DNA of 5,409 bases from Gemmatimonadota bacterium (GTDB lineage: Bacteria > Gemmatimonadota > Gemmatimonadetes > Longimicrobiales > Gaopeijiaceae), in contig JAHHMJ010000353.1 of NCBI GenBank assembly GCA_018678395.1, positions 1 through 5,409 of the forward strand, written 5' to 3'. The notes under the pieces are model-generated. The model worked only from the letters and a program-made list of their open reading frames with translations. It did not search any database and was not told the origin of the DNA. A program made the position numbers and the translations under genes. Position 1 is the stretch's first letter; each line of letters opens with the position of its first letter. Below are positions 1-5,409 of this stretch, in pieces.

Positions 1-1020
1 GGCCACCGGCTTGCTGAAGTGCCTGCCCCACGCAGCGCCCACCGTCATGATCGTGTCGATCTGCGTGTTGGTCATCAGAGCCGCGCCTTCAGCGATCTGA
101 TTCGCCGCATTGTAGATCTCCATGACGTGCTCGTAGTCACGCTCACGGAAGTAGAACCAGATCGTCGCCGTCTGCGGCACCACGTTGGGTTGGTCTCCAC
201 CGTCGACGATGATGTAGTGCGAGCGTGCCGCCGGGCGCAGGTGCTCACGCTTGTACTCCCACGCCTGCGCCATGAGCATCGCCGCGTCGAGCGCCGAGCG
301 GCCGCGCCAGGGCGAGCCGGCCGAATGCGCCGTCGCGCCGTTGAACTTGAACTGCACCGACCAGAGGGCGTTGCCGCCGGCCTGGCCCCACGACATGCCG
401 TAATTCGAGCTGACGTGCGTGAAGAGGTTCACATCGACGCCGTCGAAGACCCCCTCGCGCACGAAGTAGGCCTTGGACGCCACCTGCTCCTCGGCGACCC
501 CGGGCCAGATCAGGAGCGTGCCCGAGATGCCTTCACGCTCCATGATGTCCTTCACGGCGAGCGCGGCGACGATGTTGACCGCCTGGCCCGAGTTGTGCCC
601 CTCTCCATGCCCCGGCGCGAGGTCCAGGATGGGCTCCTGATAACCCACTCCCGGCTTCTGATTGGACTGCGGGATGCCGTCCACGTCCGAGCCGAGTGCG
701 ATCACGGGGCTGCCGTTGCCCCAGCGCGCCGTCCAGGCCGAGGGCATGCCGGCGACCCCGAGCTCGATCTCGAAGCCGTGCTCCTCCAGGAGGCCCGTGA
801 GGTAGCGCTGCGTCTCGAACTCCTGCATGCCCAGTTCCCCGAACGAGAACAGCATGTCGATGATCTCCTGGACCATCTTCGCGTTGTCCTGAACCATCGC
901 CTGCGCCTCGACCTTGAGCTCTTCCAGGCGGTCTTCGTCGACCTGGGCGCGCGCGGGGGCGGGGGCGAGGAGCGGGAGGGTGAGTAGGGTGAGGACCAGG
1001 GTGAGCGTGAGTCGGCGCAT
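1..1020 (-). CDS. Secreted M20-family amidohydrolase, AbgB-like (C-terminus cut by window edge)
   Basis: 340 codons are present, reading from ATG at 1020 down to base 1 with no stop. E. coli AbgB (p-aminobenzoyl-glutamate hydrolase subunit B) has about 480 residues, so roughly 150-180 residues, including the last metal-binding His, are missing. Residues 1-25 are a typical Sec signal peptide (MRRLTLTLVL, then ending ARA before Q26), which fixes this start and implies export; no clear Shine-Dalgarno is visible. AbgB-like landmarks run in order: SDVDG at 111-115, GHGEGHNSG at 137-145, the catalytic-type EE at 177-178, H202, AHSAGSP at 231-237, GRSALDA at 240-246, DGGDQPNVVP at 273-282 and IAEGAALMT near 320. 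M20 enzymes hydrolyse amide bonds of peptides or N-acyl amino acids with two metal ions; this substrate is unknown. The usual GHGCGH motif reads GHGEGH here, putting Glu140 at the expected Cys ligand. The gene is divergent from the M19 dipeptidase. Family is confident; AbgB function itself is not claimed. Confidence 0.9.
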   Translation of the reverse strand, partial: MRRLTLTLVLTLLTLPLLAPAPARAQVDEDRLEELKVEAQAMVQDNAKMVQEIIDMLFSFGELGMQEFETQRYLTGLLEEHGFEIELGVAGMPSAWTARWGNGSPVIALGSDVDGIPQSNQKPGVGYQEPILDLAPGHGEGHNSGQAVNIVAALAVKDIMEREGISGTLLIWPGVAEEQVASKAYFVREGVFDGVDVNLFTHVSSNYGMSWGQAGGNALWSVQFKFNGATAHSAGSPWRGRSALDAAMLMAQAWEYKREHLRPAARSHYIIVDGGDQPNVVPQTATIWFYFRERDYEHVMEIYNAANQIAEGAALMTNTQIDTIMTVGAAWGRHFSKPVA

Positions 1021-1164
1021 GAGGGGCGTGTGGCGTGTGCGGCGTGGGGGTCGGCGTGCGGCACGACCCGGGGACGAGAGGGAGAGTGCGGGCCTCGGGT
1101 GCCGGTGGGCAAGCAGGGCGGCGAGCAGTCGGGCGATCCGCCCCCGGTGTTCGAAGGGGCGGTC

Positions 1165-1176
1165 GCCCGCGCGGGC
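1165..1176. repeat. Perfect 12-base palindrome GCCCGCGCGGGC
   Basis: GCCCGC at 1165-1170 is followed directly by its reverse complement GCGGGC at 1171-1176. The symmetry stops at the flanking bases (C1164 against T1177). It lies about 90 bases upstream of the dipeptidase start and could be an operator. In a region this GC-rich, a palindrome of this length made only of G and C is not strong evidence by itself. Confidence 0.35.
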
Positions 1177-1203
1177 TCCGGCGTGCCCAGCGCCTTGCGC
1201 CCT

Positions 1204-1216
1204 CCCGCGGCGCGGG
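1204..1216. repeat. Dyad CCCGCG-G-CGCGGG
   Basis: Six-base perfect arms at 1204-1209 and 1211-1216 flank a single central G. It is the second GC-only dyad in the divergent region, 50 bases upstream of the dipeptidase ATG. It may be an operator or a chance effect of composition. Confidence 0.3.
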
Positions 1217-1221
1217 CCCAA

Positions 1222-1254
1222 GCTCGGGTCCTGCACCCCCACGTCTTCCCGAGC
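1222..1254. repeat. Inverted repeat GCTCGGG / CCCGAGC upstream of the dipeptidase
   Basis: GCTCGGG at 1222-1228 pairs perfectly with CCCGAGC at 1248-1254 across a 19-base loop. The right arm ends 11 bases before the ATG at 1266 and 2 bases before an in-frame GTG at 1257. If transcribed, it would form a stem in the 5' leader, next to or over the ribosome entry site. There is no T-run, so it is not an intrinsic terminator. Confidence 0.35.
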
Positions 1255-1265
1255 CCGTGACCTCG

Positions 1266-2645
1266 ATGACCGGTCTATCGCACCGTCCGCTTCGCCTGGC
1301 CCTCACCCTCGCTGTAACGCTCCTGGTCGCCGCATGCGGAGCCGACCAGCCCGGCGACGGCGCCTCCATGTCGGCCACTTCGGCCATGTCCGACGCCGAA
1401 CTCGTCGAGACGGCTCGGGGCATTCACGAGCGTGTAATCACACTCGACACGCACGACGACATCAACGTGGCCAACTTCACGGCCGAGCAGAACTACACGA
1501 TGGACCTCAGCACCCAGGTCACGCTGCCCAAGATGGAGGCGGGCGGGCTCGACGTGGCATGGCTGGTGGTTTACACCGGACAGCAGGAACTCGACGAGGC
1601 GGGTTTCGACAACGCGTACGAGCAGGCGATCGCCAAGTTCGACGCCATCCGTCGCCTGACGGAGGAGATCGCGCCCGACCGGATCGGCCTGGCCCTGACC
1701 TCCGACGACGTGCGCCGCATCGTGTCCGAGGGACGAAAGGTGGCGATGATCGGTGTCGAGAACGGTTACTCGATCGGCACCGACGTATCGCGGGTGCAGG
1801 AATTCGCCGAGCGTGGCGCCCGGTACATGTCGCTCGCCCACAACGGGCACAGCCAGCTCGCCGACTCGAACACGGGTGAGCGCGACGACGTGTGGCTTCA
1901 CGGGGGACTGAGCGAGCTCGGTCGCCAGGTCGTGGCGGAGATGAACCGCTGGGGCATCATGATCGACGTCTCGCATCCCTCGAAGGAGGCGAACCTCCAG
2001 TCGATCGCGCTCTCCGAGGCCCCGGTCATCGCCTCGCACTCGTCCGCGCGCGCCCTGAACGATCACTCGCGCAATCTCGACGACGAGCAGCTGTTGGCCA
2101 TCCGGGACAACGGCGGCGTGGTGCAGACGGTCGCGTTCCAGAGCTACGTGAACGCCCCGAAGAATTCGGCGCACAGCGAGGCATCGCAGGCCATCATGAT
2201 GGACGTGGCCGAGTCGATGGGCTTCGACTTCGCCGGCGCCGACGGCCCCGGGCGTGCGTTCTTCCAGGCCATGCAGGCGCTGCCCGAGGCGGAGCGCGAC
2301 GCCGTCATGGCCCAGTACCAGGAGGTCCAGGCGGCCGCCGAGGAGCGTATCGCGGCCGAGGTGAACGACATCGCGCCCCCGGTCGACGTCGCCGACTTCG
2401 TCGACCACATCGACTACATGGTCGAGCTCATGGGCATCGACCATGTCGGCATCAGCTCGGACTTCGACGGCGGTGGCGGCGTCGAGGGTTGGGACGACGC
2501 GTCCGAGACCTTCAACGTGACGCTCGAGCTCGTTCGGCGCGGCTACACCGAGGAGGAGATCGGACAGCTCTGGAGCGGCAATCTGCTCCGCGCGCTGGAC
2601 GAGGTGCAGGCGGTCGCGGCCGAGATCCAGGCGCGGGAGGGGTAG
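1266..2645 (+). CDS. Lipoprotein membrane dipeptidase, peptidase family M19
   Basis: 459 residues, complete. M19 (renal dipeptidase) enzymes cleave dipeptides, including some with a D-residue at the C-terminal position, using two zinc ions. Residues 1-24 form a lipoprotein signal with lipobox LVAAC (Cys24). The next residue is Gly rather than Asp, which suits an outer-membrane destination under proteobacterial rules. Every canonical M19 active-site residue is present at the right spacing: H63 and D65 (DTHDD), bridging E165 (IGVEN), H192, H237 (IDVSH), H258 (ASHSS), R269 (HSRN) and D399 (SSDFDG). These match human H20, D22, E125, H152, H198, H219, R230 and D288. H258 to D399 spans 141 residues against 69 in human, so about 72 extra, mostly charged residues sit around 295-375. 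ATG at 1266 is preferred because the lipoprotein signal follows directly. An in-frame GTG at 1257 would add three residues, and the frame stays open to at least 1035 without plausible protein. It is divergent from the M20 gene. Confidence 0.95.
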   Translation: MTGLSHRPLRLALTLAVTLLVAACGADQPGDGASMSATSAMSDAELVETARGIHERVITLDTHDDINVANFTAEQNYTMDLSTQVTLPKMEAGGLDVAWLVVYTGQQELDEAGFDNAYEQAIAKFDAIRRLTEEIAPDRIGLALTSDDVRRIVSEGRKVAMIGVENGYSIGTDVSRVQEFAERGARYMSLAHNGHSQLADSNTGERDDVWLHGGLSELGRQVVAEMNRWGIMIDVSHPSKEANLQSIALSEAPVIASHSSARALNDHSRNLDDEQLLAIRDNGGVVQTVAFQSYVNAPKNSAHSEASQAIMMDVAESMGFDFAGADGPGRAFFQAMQALPEAERDAVMAQYQEVQAAAEERIAAEVNDIAPPVDVADFVDHIDYMVELMGIDHVGISSDFDGGGGVEGWDDASETFNVTLELVRRGYTEEEIGQLWSGNLLRALDEVQAVAAEIQAREG

Positions 2646-2658
2646 CGGCACCCCGGTG

Positions 2659-2696
2659 GGAACGCAGGCCGACTAGCGGTTTCGGTTCCGCGTTCC
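2659..2696. terminator. Weak inverted repeat at the convergent junction
   Basis: GGAACGC at 2659-2665 pairs with GCGTTCC at 2690-2696 across a 24-base loop, overlapping the last codons of the minus-strand barrel gene. A smaller hairpin, GGGGT (2639-2643) with ACCCC (2650-2654), sits over the dipeptidase stop codon. The dipeptidase and barrel genes converge with only 27 bases between stops, so some transcription end is expected here. Neither stem has a T-run, so intrinsic termination is doubtful. Confidence 0.25.
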
Positions 2697-3188
2697 GCCG
2701 AGTTGCAGTCCCACCGTCACGACGGTCTGTTCTGCACCACCCAGGGTGGCGCGGGCCTCGGCGAACCCCGAGAACTGGCCCACGGGGAAGAGGATTCCCC
2801 CGGACAGCCCGAGCCCCACCTCGACGTCGCTCGCATCGCGGCCCTCTGCGTCGAGGGAGATGCGGGCGATGTTGAGCCCGGCCCCGAGATAAGGGCCCAC
2901 GTCCCGGATCGTGAGCGGCAGGATCAGCCCCGGGGTGACCTCGATGTAGGTGCAGTCGGAGCAATCGAAATACCACTCGACCGGGACCACCAGATCGAGC
3001 CGACCTCGCGCGCCCTCGTCGCTGATCAGCCGGCCCAGGTTCACCAGGAGCCGCCCACCAACGGCGATGTCGGCGTCGTTGCCCCACGACAGCGTGGGCG
3101 CGAAGCGGACTTGCGCCGCGGCCGGGGCCGGGCGTCCGACTAAAGACAGCAGCCCGACGGCCGCACAGAGAACCACGCGCTTGTTCAT
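2673..3188 (-). CDS. Small exported protein, probable outer-membrane beta-barrel
   Basis: 171 residues, complete. The ATG at 3188 is the first start after an in-frame TAA four codons upstream, which fixes the N-terminus. Residues 1-25 form a Sec signal peptide (MNKRV, hydrophobic core, ending PAAA before Q26). The mature part is Gly-rich with alternating hydrophobic segments at roughly 27-34, 41-51, 62-72, 80-91, 99-111, 121-135, 140-149 and 154-165, which fits an eight-strand barrel of OmpX/OmpA-N type. Segments such as PYLGAGLNIARI and SGFAEARATLG are typical of that fold. Cys76 and Cys79 (CSDC) are the only cysteines after the signal peptide and lie in a predicted turn. The C-terminus (GGTRNRNR) lacks the usual terminal aromatic of barrel substrates. 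It lies downstream of the kinase-TPR gene in the same direction and converges with the dipeptidase. I do not recognise a named family; the barrel call rests on the strand pattern and signal peptide. Confidence 0.8.
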   Translation of the reverse strand: MNKRVVLCAAVGLLSLVGRPAPAAAQVRFAPTLSWGNDADIAVGGRLLVNLGRLISDEGARGRLDLVVPVEWYFDCSDCTYIEVTPGLILPLTIRDVGPYLGAGLNIARISLDAEGRDASDVEVGLGLSGGILFPVGQFSGFAEARATLGGAEQTVVTVGLQLGGTRNRNR

Positions 3189-3203
3189 GGTCGAGTATTA
3201 CCA

Positions 3204-3222
3204 TGGAGCGCCCTTCGCTCCA
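3204..3222. repeat. Hairpin dyad TGGAGCG-CCCTT-CGCTCCA
   Basis: Seven-base perfect arms at 3204-3210 and 3216-3222 flank a five-base loop. It lies 15 bases upstream of the barrel gene's start on the minus strand. It could be a 5'-leader stem or an operator for the barrel gene, or a 3' stem for the kinase transcript. No T-run follows on either strand, so a classical intrinsic terminator is unlikely. Confidence 0.4.
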
Positions 3223-3277
3223 GTCGGGTGGATTCCTCTTCATGATGTCAGCCGGTTCACCCGGGGCGCGTGGACGT

Positions 3278-3290
3278 TGAAGCGGCTTCA
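3278..3290. repeat. Dyad TGAAGC-G-GCTTCA
   Basis: Six-base perfect arms flank a central G, about 90 bases upstream of the barrel start and about 46 bases after the kinase stop. Its size and mixed base content are compatible with a repressor or activator site. No regulator is present in the window to link it to. Confidence 0.3.
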
Positions 3291-3336
3291 TGACGGTGGA
3301 GTACTCGCGTGGAAGGTCGATGACGTTGTAGGTGAG

Positions 3337-5409
3337 TCAGTCCCCGCCGCTCATCTCGTCGAAGACCGCCTGCCACCGAGCCCGCTCCTCCTCGTTCTCG
3401 GCCATCTCGTAGAACCAGGTGAGCCGTTCGACGGTCTCGCGCGTGCGGAGGTCGATCACGTCGGCCTGCGCCGAGCGATCGGACGCGATCAGCCCTTCGT
3501 ACGCTTCGAGCAGGAGCGCCTCCGCGTCGCGCCAGCCGTCGGTGCCGAGCACGGCCCAGCCGGAGAGGCTGAGCGCGTTCCAGACGAACCAGCTGTCCTC
3601 CGGCAGTTCGGCCCGGCGGATGCGGTAGACGTCGCCCAGCGTTGCCGCGGCATCGTCCCACTGGCCGAGGTTCGCCTGGGCTTGTCCGAGGGTGATCATC
3701 GGGACGACGTGCTCGAGTGGCTGGTCCGGGACGATCCGCTGCACGGCCTCGACGGACGCTTCGTACATCTCCATCATGCGGGTCGTATCGCCCATGTCCC
3801 GGTAGGTGAGGGCGCGGTTCTCGTAGTTCACGCGGTCGTACTCGCCGAGGGCTTCGGTCAGTCGCTGGCCGCGTTCGTAGACCGCGATGGCTTCCTCGTA
3901 GCGCCCCTGGTCGGCGCGGAGATTGCCCAGCATCGAGAGTGGCACGAGCAGACGCTCGCTGTCCGGTCCAAAGACGCGCTCGTCGATCGCGATACTGGTG
4001 AGCATCGCGGCCTCGGCGTCGTCCAGGCGCCCCATGAGCCGATAGGTTCGGGCCATGTTCCCATAGATCGCGGCGGCCCGGGCGTTGTCGAGGCCCACGG
4101 ACGCCTCGAGGCGGGCGAGACCCTCTTCGTAGACGGGGATGGCCTCGTCGTAGCGTCCCTGGTACTGCAGGGTCGCGCCCAGGCTGTGGAAGGCCAGGGC
4201 GACGTCCGGATGGTTCGGGCCGTGCAGCTCCTCCCACATCTCGATCACTTCCCGGGCCACCCGCTCACCCTCTTCGGCCTCGCCCATCGAGGCCAGTGCG
4301 TTCCCCCAGTCGTCGTAGCCGCGCACGACGGCGGGATGCCCTTCCGGGTGCAGGCGGGAGAACATCTCGTACGACTCTCGAAACAGCGGCTCGGCGGCCT
4401 GGAAGTCGCGTTCGTAGTACCCGACGGCCGCAAGCGTGTGGAGCGTCCGCGCGATGTCCTCGTGATCGCCGTCGTGGGTGGCCCGTTGCATGTCGAGGGC
4501 CCGGCGAAGGAGTGAATCCGCCTCGTCCAGGCGCCCGGCCTCGAGCGCGACGGCCCCGAGCCCGGCGACATCGAGGGCGTGGCGTTCGGAGTCGGCCCCC
4601 TCGAGACGCAGGCCCATCTCGAGTGCCCGTCGGTAGAGGGTGTCGGCCCGCGCGTGACCATCCGTGCGCGATTCGAGGTCTGCGAGGTCGCGCAGGCTCT
4701 CGGCGATGTCGGGGTGGTCCGGGCCCAGTTCGGCCGTGCGGATCTCGAGCGCACGGGTGAGCGGGCCCCGGGCCTCGTCCCAGAGGCTGAGATTGCGGTA
4801 GACGCGGCCGATGGTGGCCAGGAGCGCAGCCTGCACGCGGGGCTGATCCTCCAACTCGAACTCGAGCCGCTCCCGGCCGGACTCGAGCACTTCGGCAGCG
4901 GTGATCGTGCGCCCCAGCGACTCGCTTGGATCGGAGACCTCGAACAGCTCCTCCAGGAACTCGGTGACCTCCTGCGCTTCGGCGGCCGCGAGCTGTGCGC
5001 GGTCGCGCTCTTCGGCCAGGCGGGCCGTGTAGACGCCGGCCGTCGCGATGACGAGCAGGGCCGCGCCTGCGGTCCCGACGACCCCCGCCCGGTTGCGCCG
5101 GACGAAGCGCGAGGCGCGGTAGCCGAACGTGTCGGGACGCGCCCGTACGGGCCGACCTTCACGATGTCGACGCACGTCGTCGAGCAGCTCTCCGGCCGTG
5201 GCGTAGCGTCGAGCCGGGTCCTTCCGGAGGGCCTTCAGGCAGATCGTGTCCAGATCCCCCGCGAGCCGACGACGCAGTCGGGCGGGCTCCGCGGAGCGCG
5301 CCTCGCTGACCGTATGCTCGGTGCGTGTGATCAGGTCGCTCGGGCGCCTGGGGGCGCCGTCCTCGACGAGATCCCGCGGTCGGAAGCCGGTGAGGAGCTC
5401 GTAGAGGAT
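3337..5409 (-). CDS. Ser/Thr protein kinase with membrane helix and TPR array (N-terminus cut by window edge)
   Basis: 690 codons are visible, open from base 5409 down to the TGA at 3337-3339; the start and most of the kinase domain lie beyond the right edge. Residues 1-11 (ILYELLTGFRP) and 51-69 (GDLDTICLKAL, then KDPARRY) match the end of a Pkn/Hanks-type kinase C-lobe, and 77-92 (DDVRRHREGRPVRARP) is the usual exit from that domain in these kinase-TPR proteins. A GTG at 5175 is only an internal codon (Val79). One membrane helix follows at about 109-128, then a charged helix at about 129-160. Eleven TPR-like units follow, the first seven exactly 42 residues each (193-486), several ending in GPDHPD-like turns as in kinesin-light-chain-type TPRs; the later ones are 40-45 residues. 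The layout suggests a cytoplasmic kinase with the TPR array across the membrane, binding peptide or protein partners. The ATP-binding Lys, HRD and DFG motifs are outside the window, so activity cannot be judged. Confidence 0.92.
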   Translation of the reverse strand: MLYELLTGFRPRDLVEDGAPRRPSDLITRTEHTVSEARSAEPARLRRRLAGDLDTICLKALRKDPARRYATAGELLDDVRRHREGRPVRARPDTFGYRASRFVRRNRAGVVGTAGAALLVIATAGVYTARLAEERDRAQLAAAEAQEVTEFLEELFEVSDPSESLGRTITAAEVLESGRERLEFELEDQPRVQAALLATIGRVYRNLSLWDEARGPLTRALEIRTAELGPDHPDIAESLRDLADLESRTDGHARADTLYRRALEMGLRLEGADSERHALDVAGLGAVALEAGRLDEADSLLRRALDMQRATHDGDHEDIARTLHTLAAVGYYERDFQAAEPLFRESYEMFSRLHPEGHPAVVRGYDDWGNALASMGEAEEGERVAREVIEMWEELHGPNHPDVALAFHSLGATLQYQGRYDEAIPVYEEGLARLEASVGLDNARAAAIYGNMARTYRLMGRLDDAEAAMLTSIAIDERVFGPDSERLLVPLSMLGNLRADQGRYEEAIAVYERGQRLTEALGEYDRVNYENRALTYRDMGDTTRMMEMYEASVEAVQRIVPDQPLEHVVPMITLGQAQANLGQWDDAAATLGDVYRIRRAELPEDSWFVWNALSLSGWAVLGTDGWRDAEALLLEAYEGLIASDRSAQADVIDLRTRETVERLTWFYEMAENEEERARWQAVFDEMSGGD
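3952..4833 (-). repeat. Seven consecutive 42-residue TPR units within the kinase gene
   Basis: Aligning the translation on the helix-A/helix-B pattern gives seven adjoining units of 42 residues. They begin QAALLATIG, IAESLRDLA, HALDVAGLG, IARTLHTLA, VVRGYDDWG, VALAFHSLG and AAAIYGNMA. Each has the W/Y/L-D/E-E-A step near its middle and a loop such as GPDHPD, GPNHPD or GPDSER at its end. The units are diverged in sequence, so this is a protein-level repeat, not a recent DNA duplication. Units of 40, 40, 41 and about 45 residues follow to residue 652. Confidence 0.85.

Larger units (their letters stand above)
1021..1265. promoter_or_regulatory. Divergent intergenic region between the two hydrolase genes
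   Basis: These 245 bases separate the start codons of the minus-strand M20 gene and the plus-strand M19 gene, so promoters for both should lie here. The stretch is extremely GC-rich. I see no convincing -35/-10 pair and no Shine-Dalgarno next to either start. Bases 1026-1058 contain four copies of GCGTG (1026, 1033, 1042, 1054) just upstream of the M20 start. Three dyads lie nearer the dipeptidase and are listed separately. Open frames crossing this stretch give low-complexity Arg/Gly/Pro/Ala translations and are judged non-coding. The regulatory role is inferred from gene orientation only. Confidence 0.5.
3189..3336. other. Spacer between the kinase-TPR gene and the barrel gene
   Basis: These 148 bases separate two minus-strand genes. 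They hold two short dyads (3204-3222 and 3278-3290, listed separately). No Shine-Dalgarno and no convincing promoter are visible. A minus-strand frame beginning at 3291 runs into the barrel gene out of frame and does not look like protein. The gap is long enough for the barrel gene to have its own promoter. Confidence 0.4.

Noticed and set aside
19..987. Plus-strand frame of 322 codons opposite the M20 gene
   Set aside because: It is antisense to a sequence with clear AbgB-like motifs, and its translation is Arg/Leu/Val/His-rich shadow sequence.
1030..1260. Possible 76-codon small gene in the divergent region
   Set aside because: Its composition matches random GC-rich translation, there is no ribosome binding site, and it overlaps the expected promoter region.
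1035..1265. N-terminal extension of the dipeptidase by 77 codons
   Set aside because: The extension is low-complexity Gly/Arg/Ala/Pro and would bury a complete lipoprotein signal and lipobox inside the protein. The start at 1266 explains the sequence better.
1275..2651. Minus-strand open frame of 458 codons opposite the dipeptidase
   Set aside because: It lies fully antisense to a complete M19 enzyme and shows a typical shadow composition rich in Arg, His, Asp and Val with no recognisable motif.
3189..3204. Leaderless promoter directly before the barrel start (minus-strand TAATAC six bases before the ATG)
   Set aside because: The hexamer matches the -10 consensus only in part, and no -35 element is found at 16-18 bases. 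It is too weak to annotate.
2512..3291. Minus-strand frame of 259 codons starting in the kinase-barrel spacer
   Set aside because: It runs out of frame through the barrel gene and into the end of the dipeptidase antisense strand, and has no domain or signal.
2950..4515. Long plus-strand open frame of 521 codons opposite the kinase-TPR and barrel genes
   Set aside because: It is antisense to two genes with clear motifs, crosses their intergenic gap, and its translation (His-, Val-, Arg- and Asp-rich) has no signal, repeat or domain. It is a by-product of strong GC bias at wobble positions.
5173..5175. GTG as the start of the kinase-TPR gene
   Set aside because: The frame continues upstream to the window edge with kinase C-lobe sequence (LLTGFRP, GDLDTICLKAL, KDPARRY), so this GTG is internal.

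Overview
This is a GC-rich, gene-dense bacterial chromosomal window with strong G/C preference at wobble positions. That bias produces long spurious open frames opposite the real genes. The gene types fit Gemmatimonadota best: an exported AbgB-like M20 amidohydrolase, a lipoprotein M19 dipeptidase, a Ser/Thr kinase-transmembrane-TPR protein and a small Gram-negative-type outer-membrane barrel. Acidobacteriota, Myxococcota or Xanthomonadales-like lineages are alternatives. This placement is inferred from gene content and composition only.

Layout: (1) 1-1020, minus strand, the N-terminal 340 residues of a secreted M20 amidohydrolase whose C-terminus lies beyond the left edge. (2) 1021-1265, a divergent intergenic region holding several GC-rich dyads. 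(3) 1266-2645, plus strand, a complete lipoprotein M19 dipeptidase. (4) 2646-2672, a 27-base convergent junction. (5) 2673-3188, minus strand, a small exported protein that looks like an eight-strand outer-membrane barrel. (6) 3189-3336, a 148-base spacer with two dyads. (7) 3337-5409, minus strand, the C-terminal 690 residues of a Ser/Thr protein kinase: end of the kinase domain, one membrane helix, and about eleven TPR units. Its N-terminus lies beyond the right edge.

The two hydrolases are transcribed away from each other from a shared 245-base region, and both carry export signals. They plausibly form a peptide or amide scavenging pair in the periplasm or outer membrane. The kinase and barrel genes share a direction but are separated by 148 bases, so co-transcription is uncertain.

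I found no tRNA, rRNA, CRISPR array, transposase or phage gene, and nothing that amounts to a clearly new system. The most interesting details are a Glu at the position where AbgB/M20D enzymes carry a metal-binding Cys, an insertion of about 72 residues in the M19 dipeptidase, and a very regular 42-residue TPR array behind the kinase.
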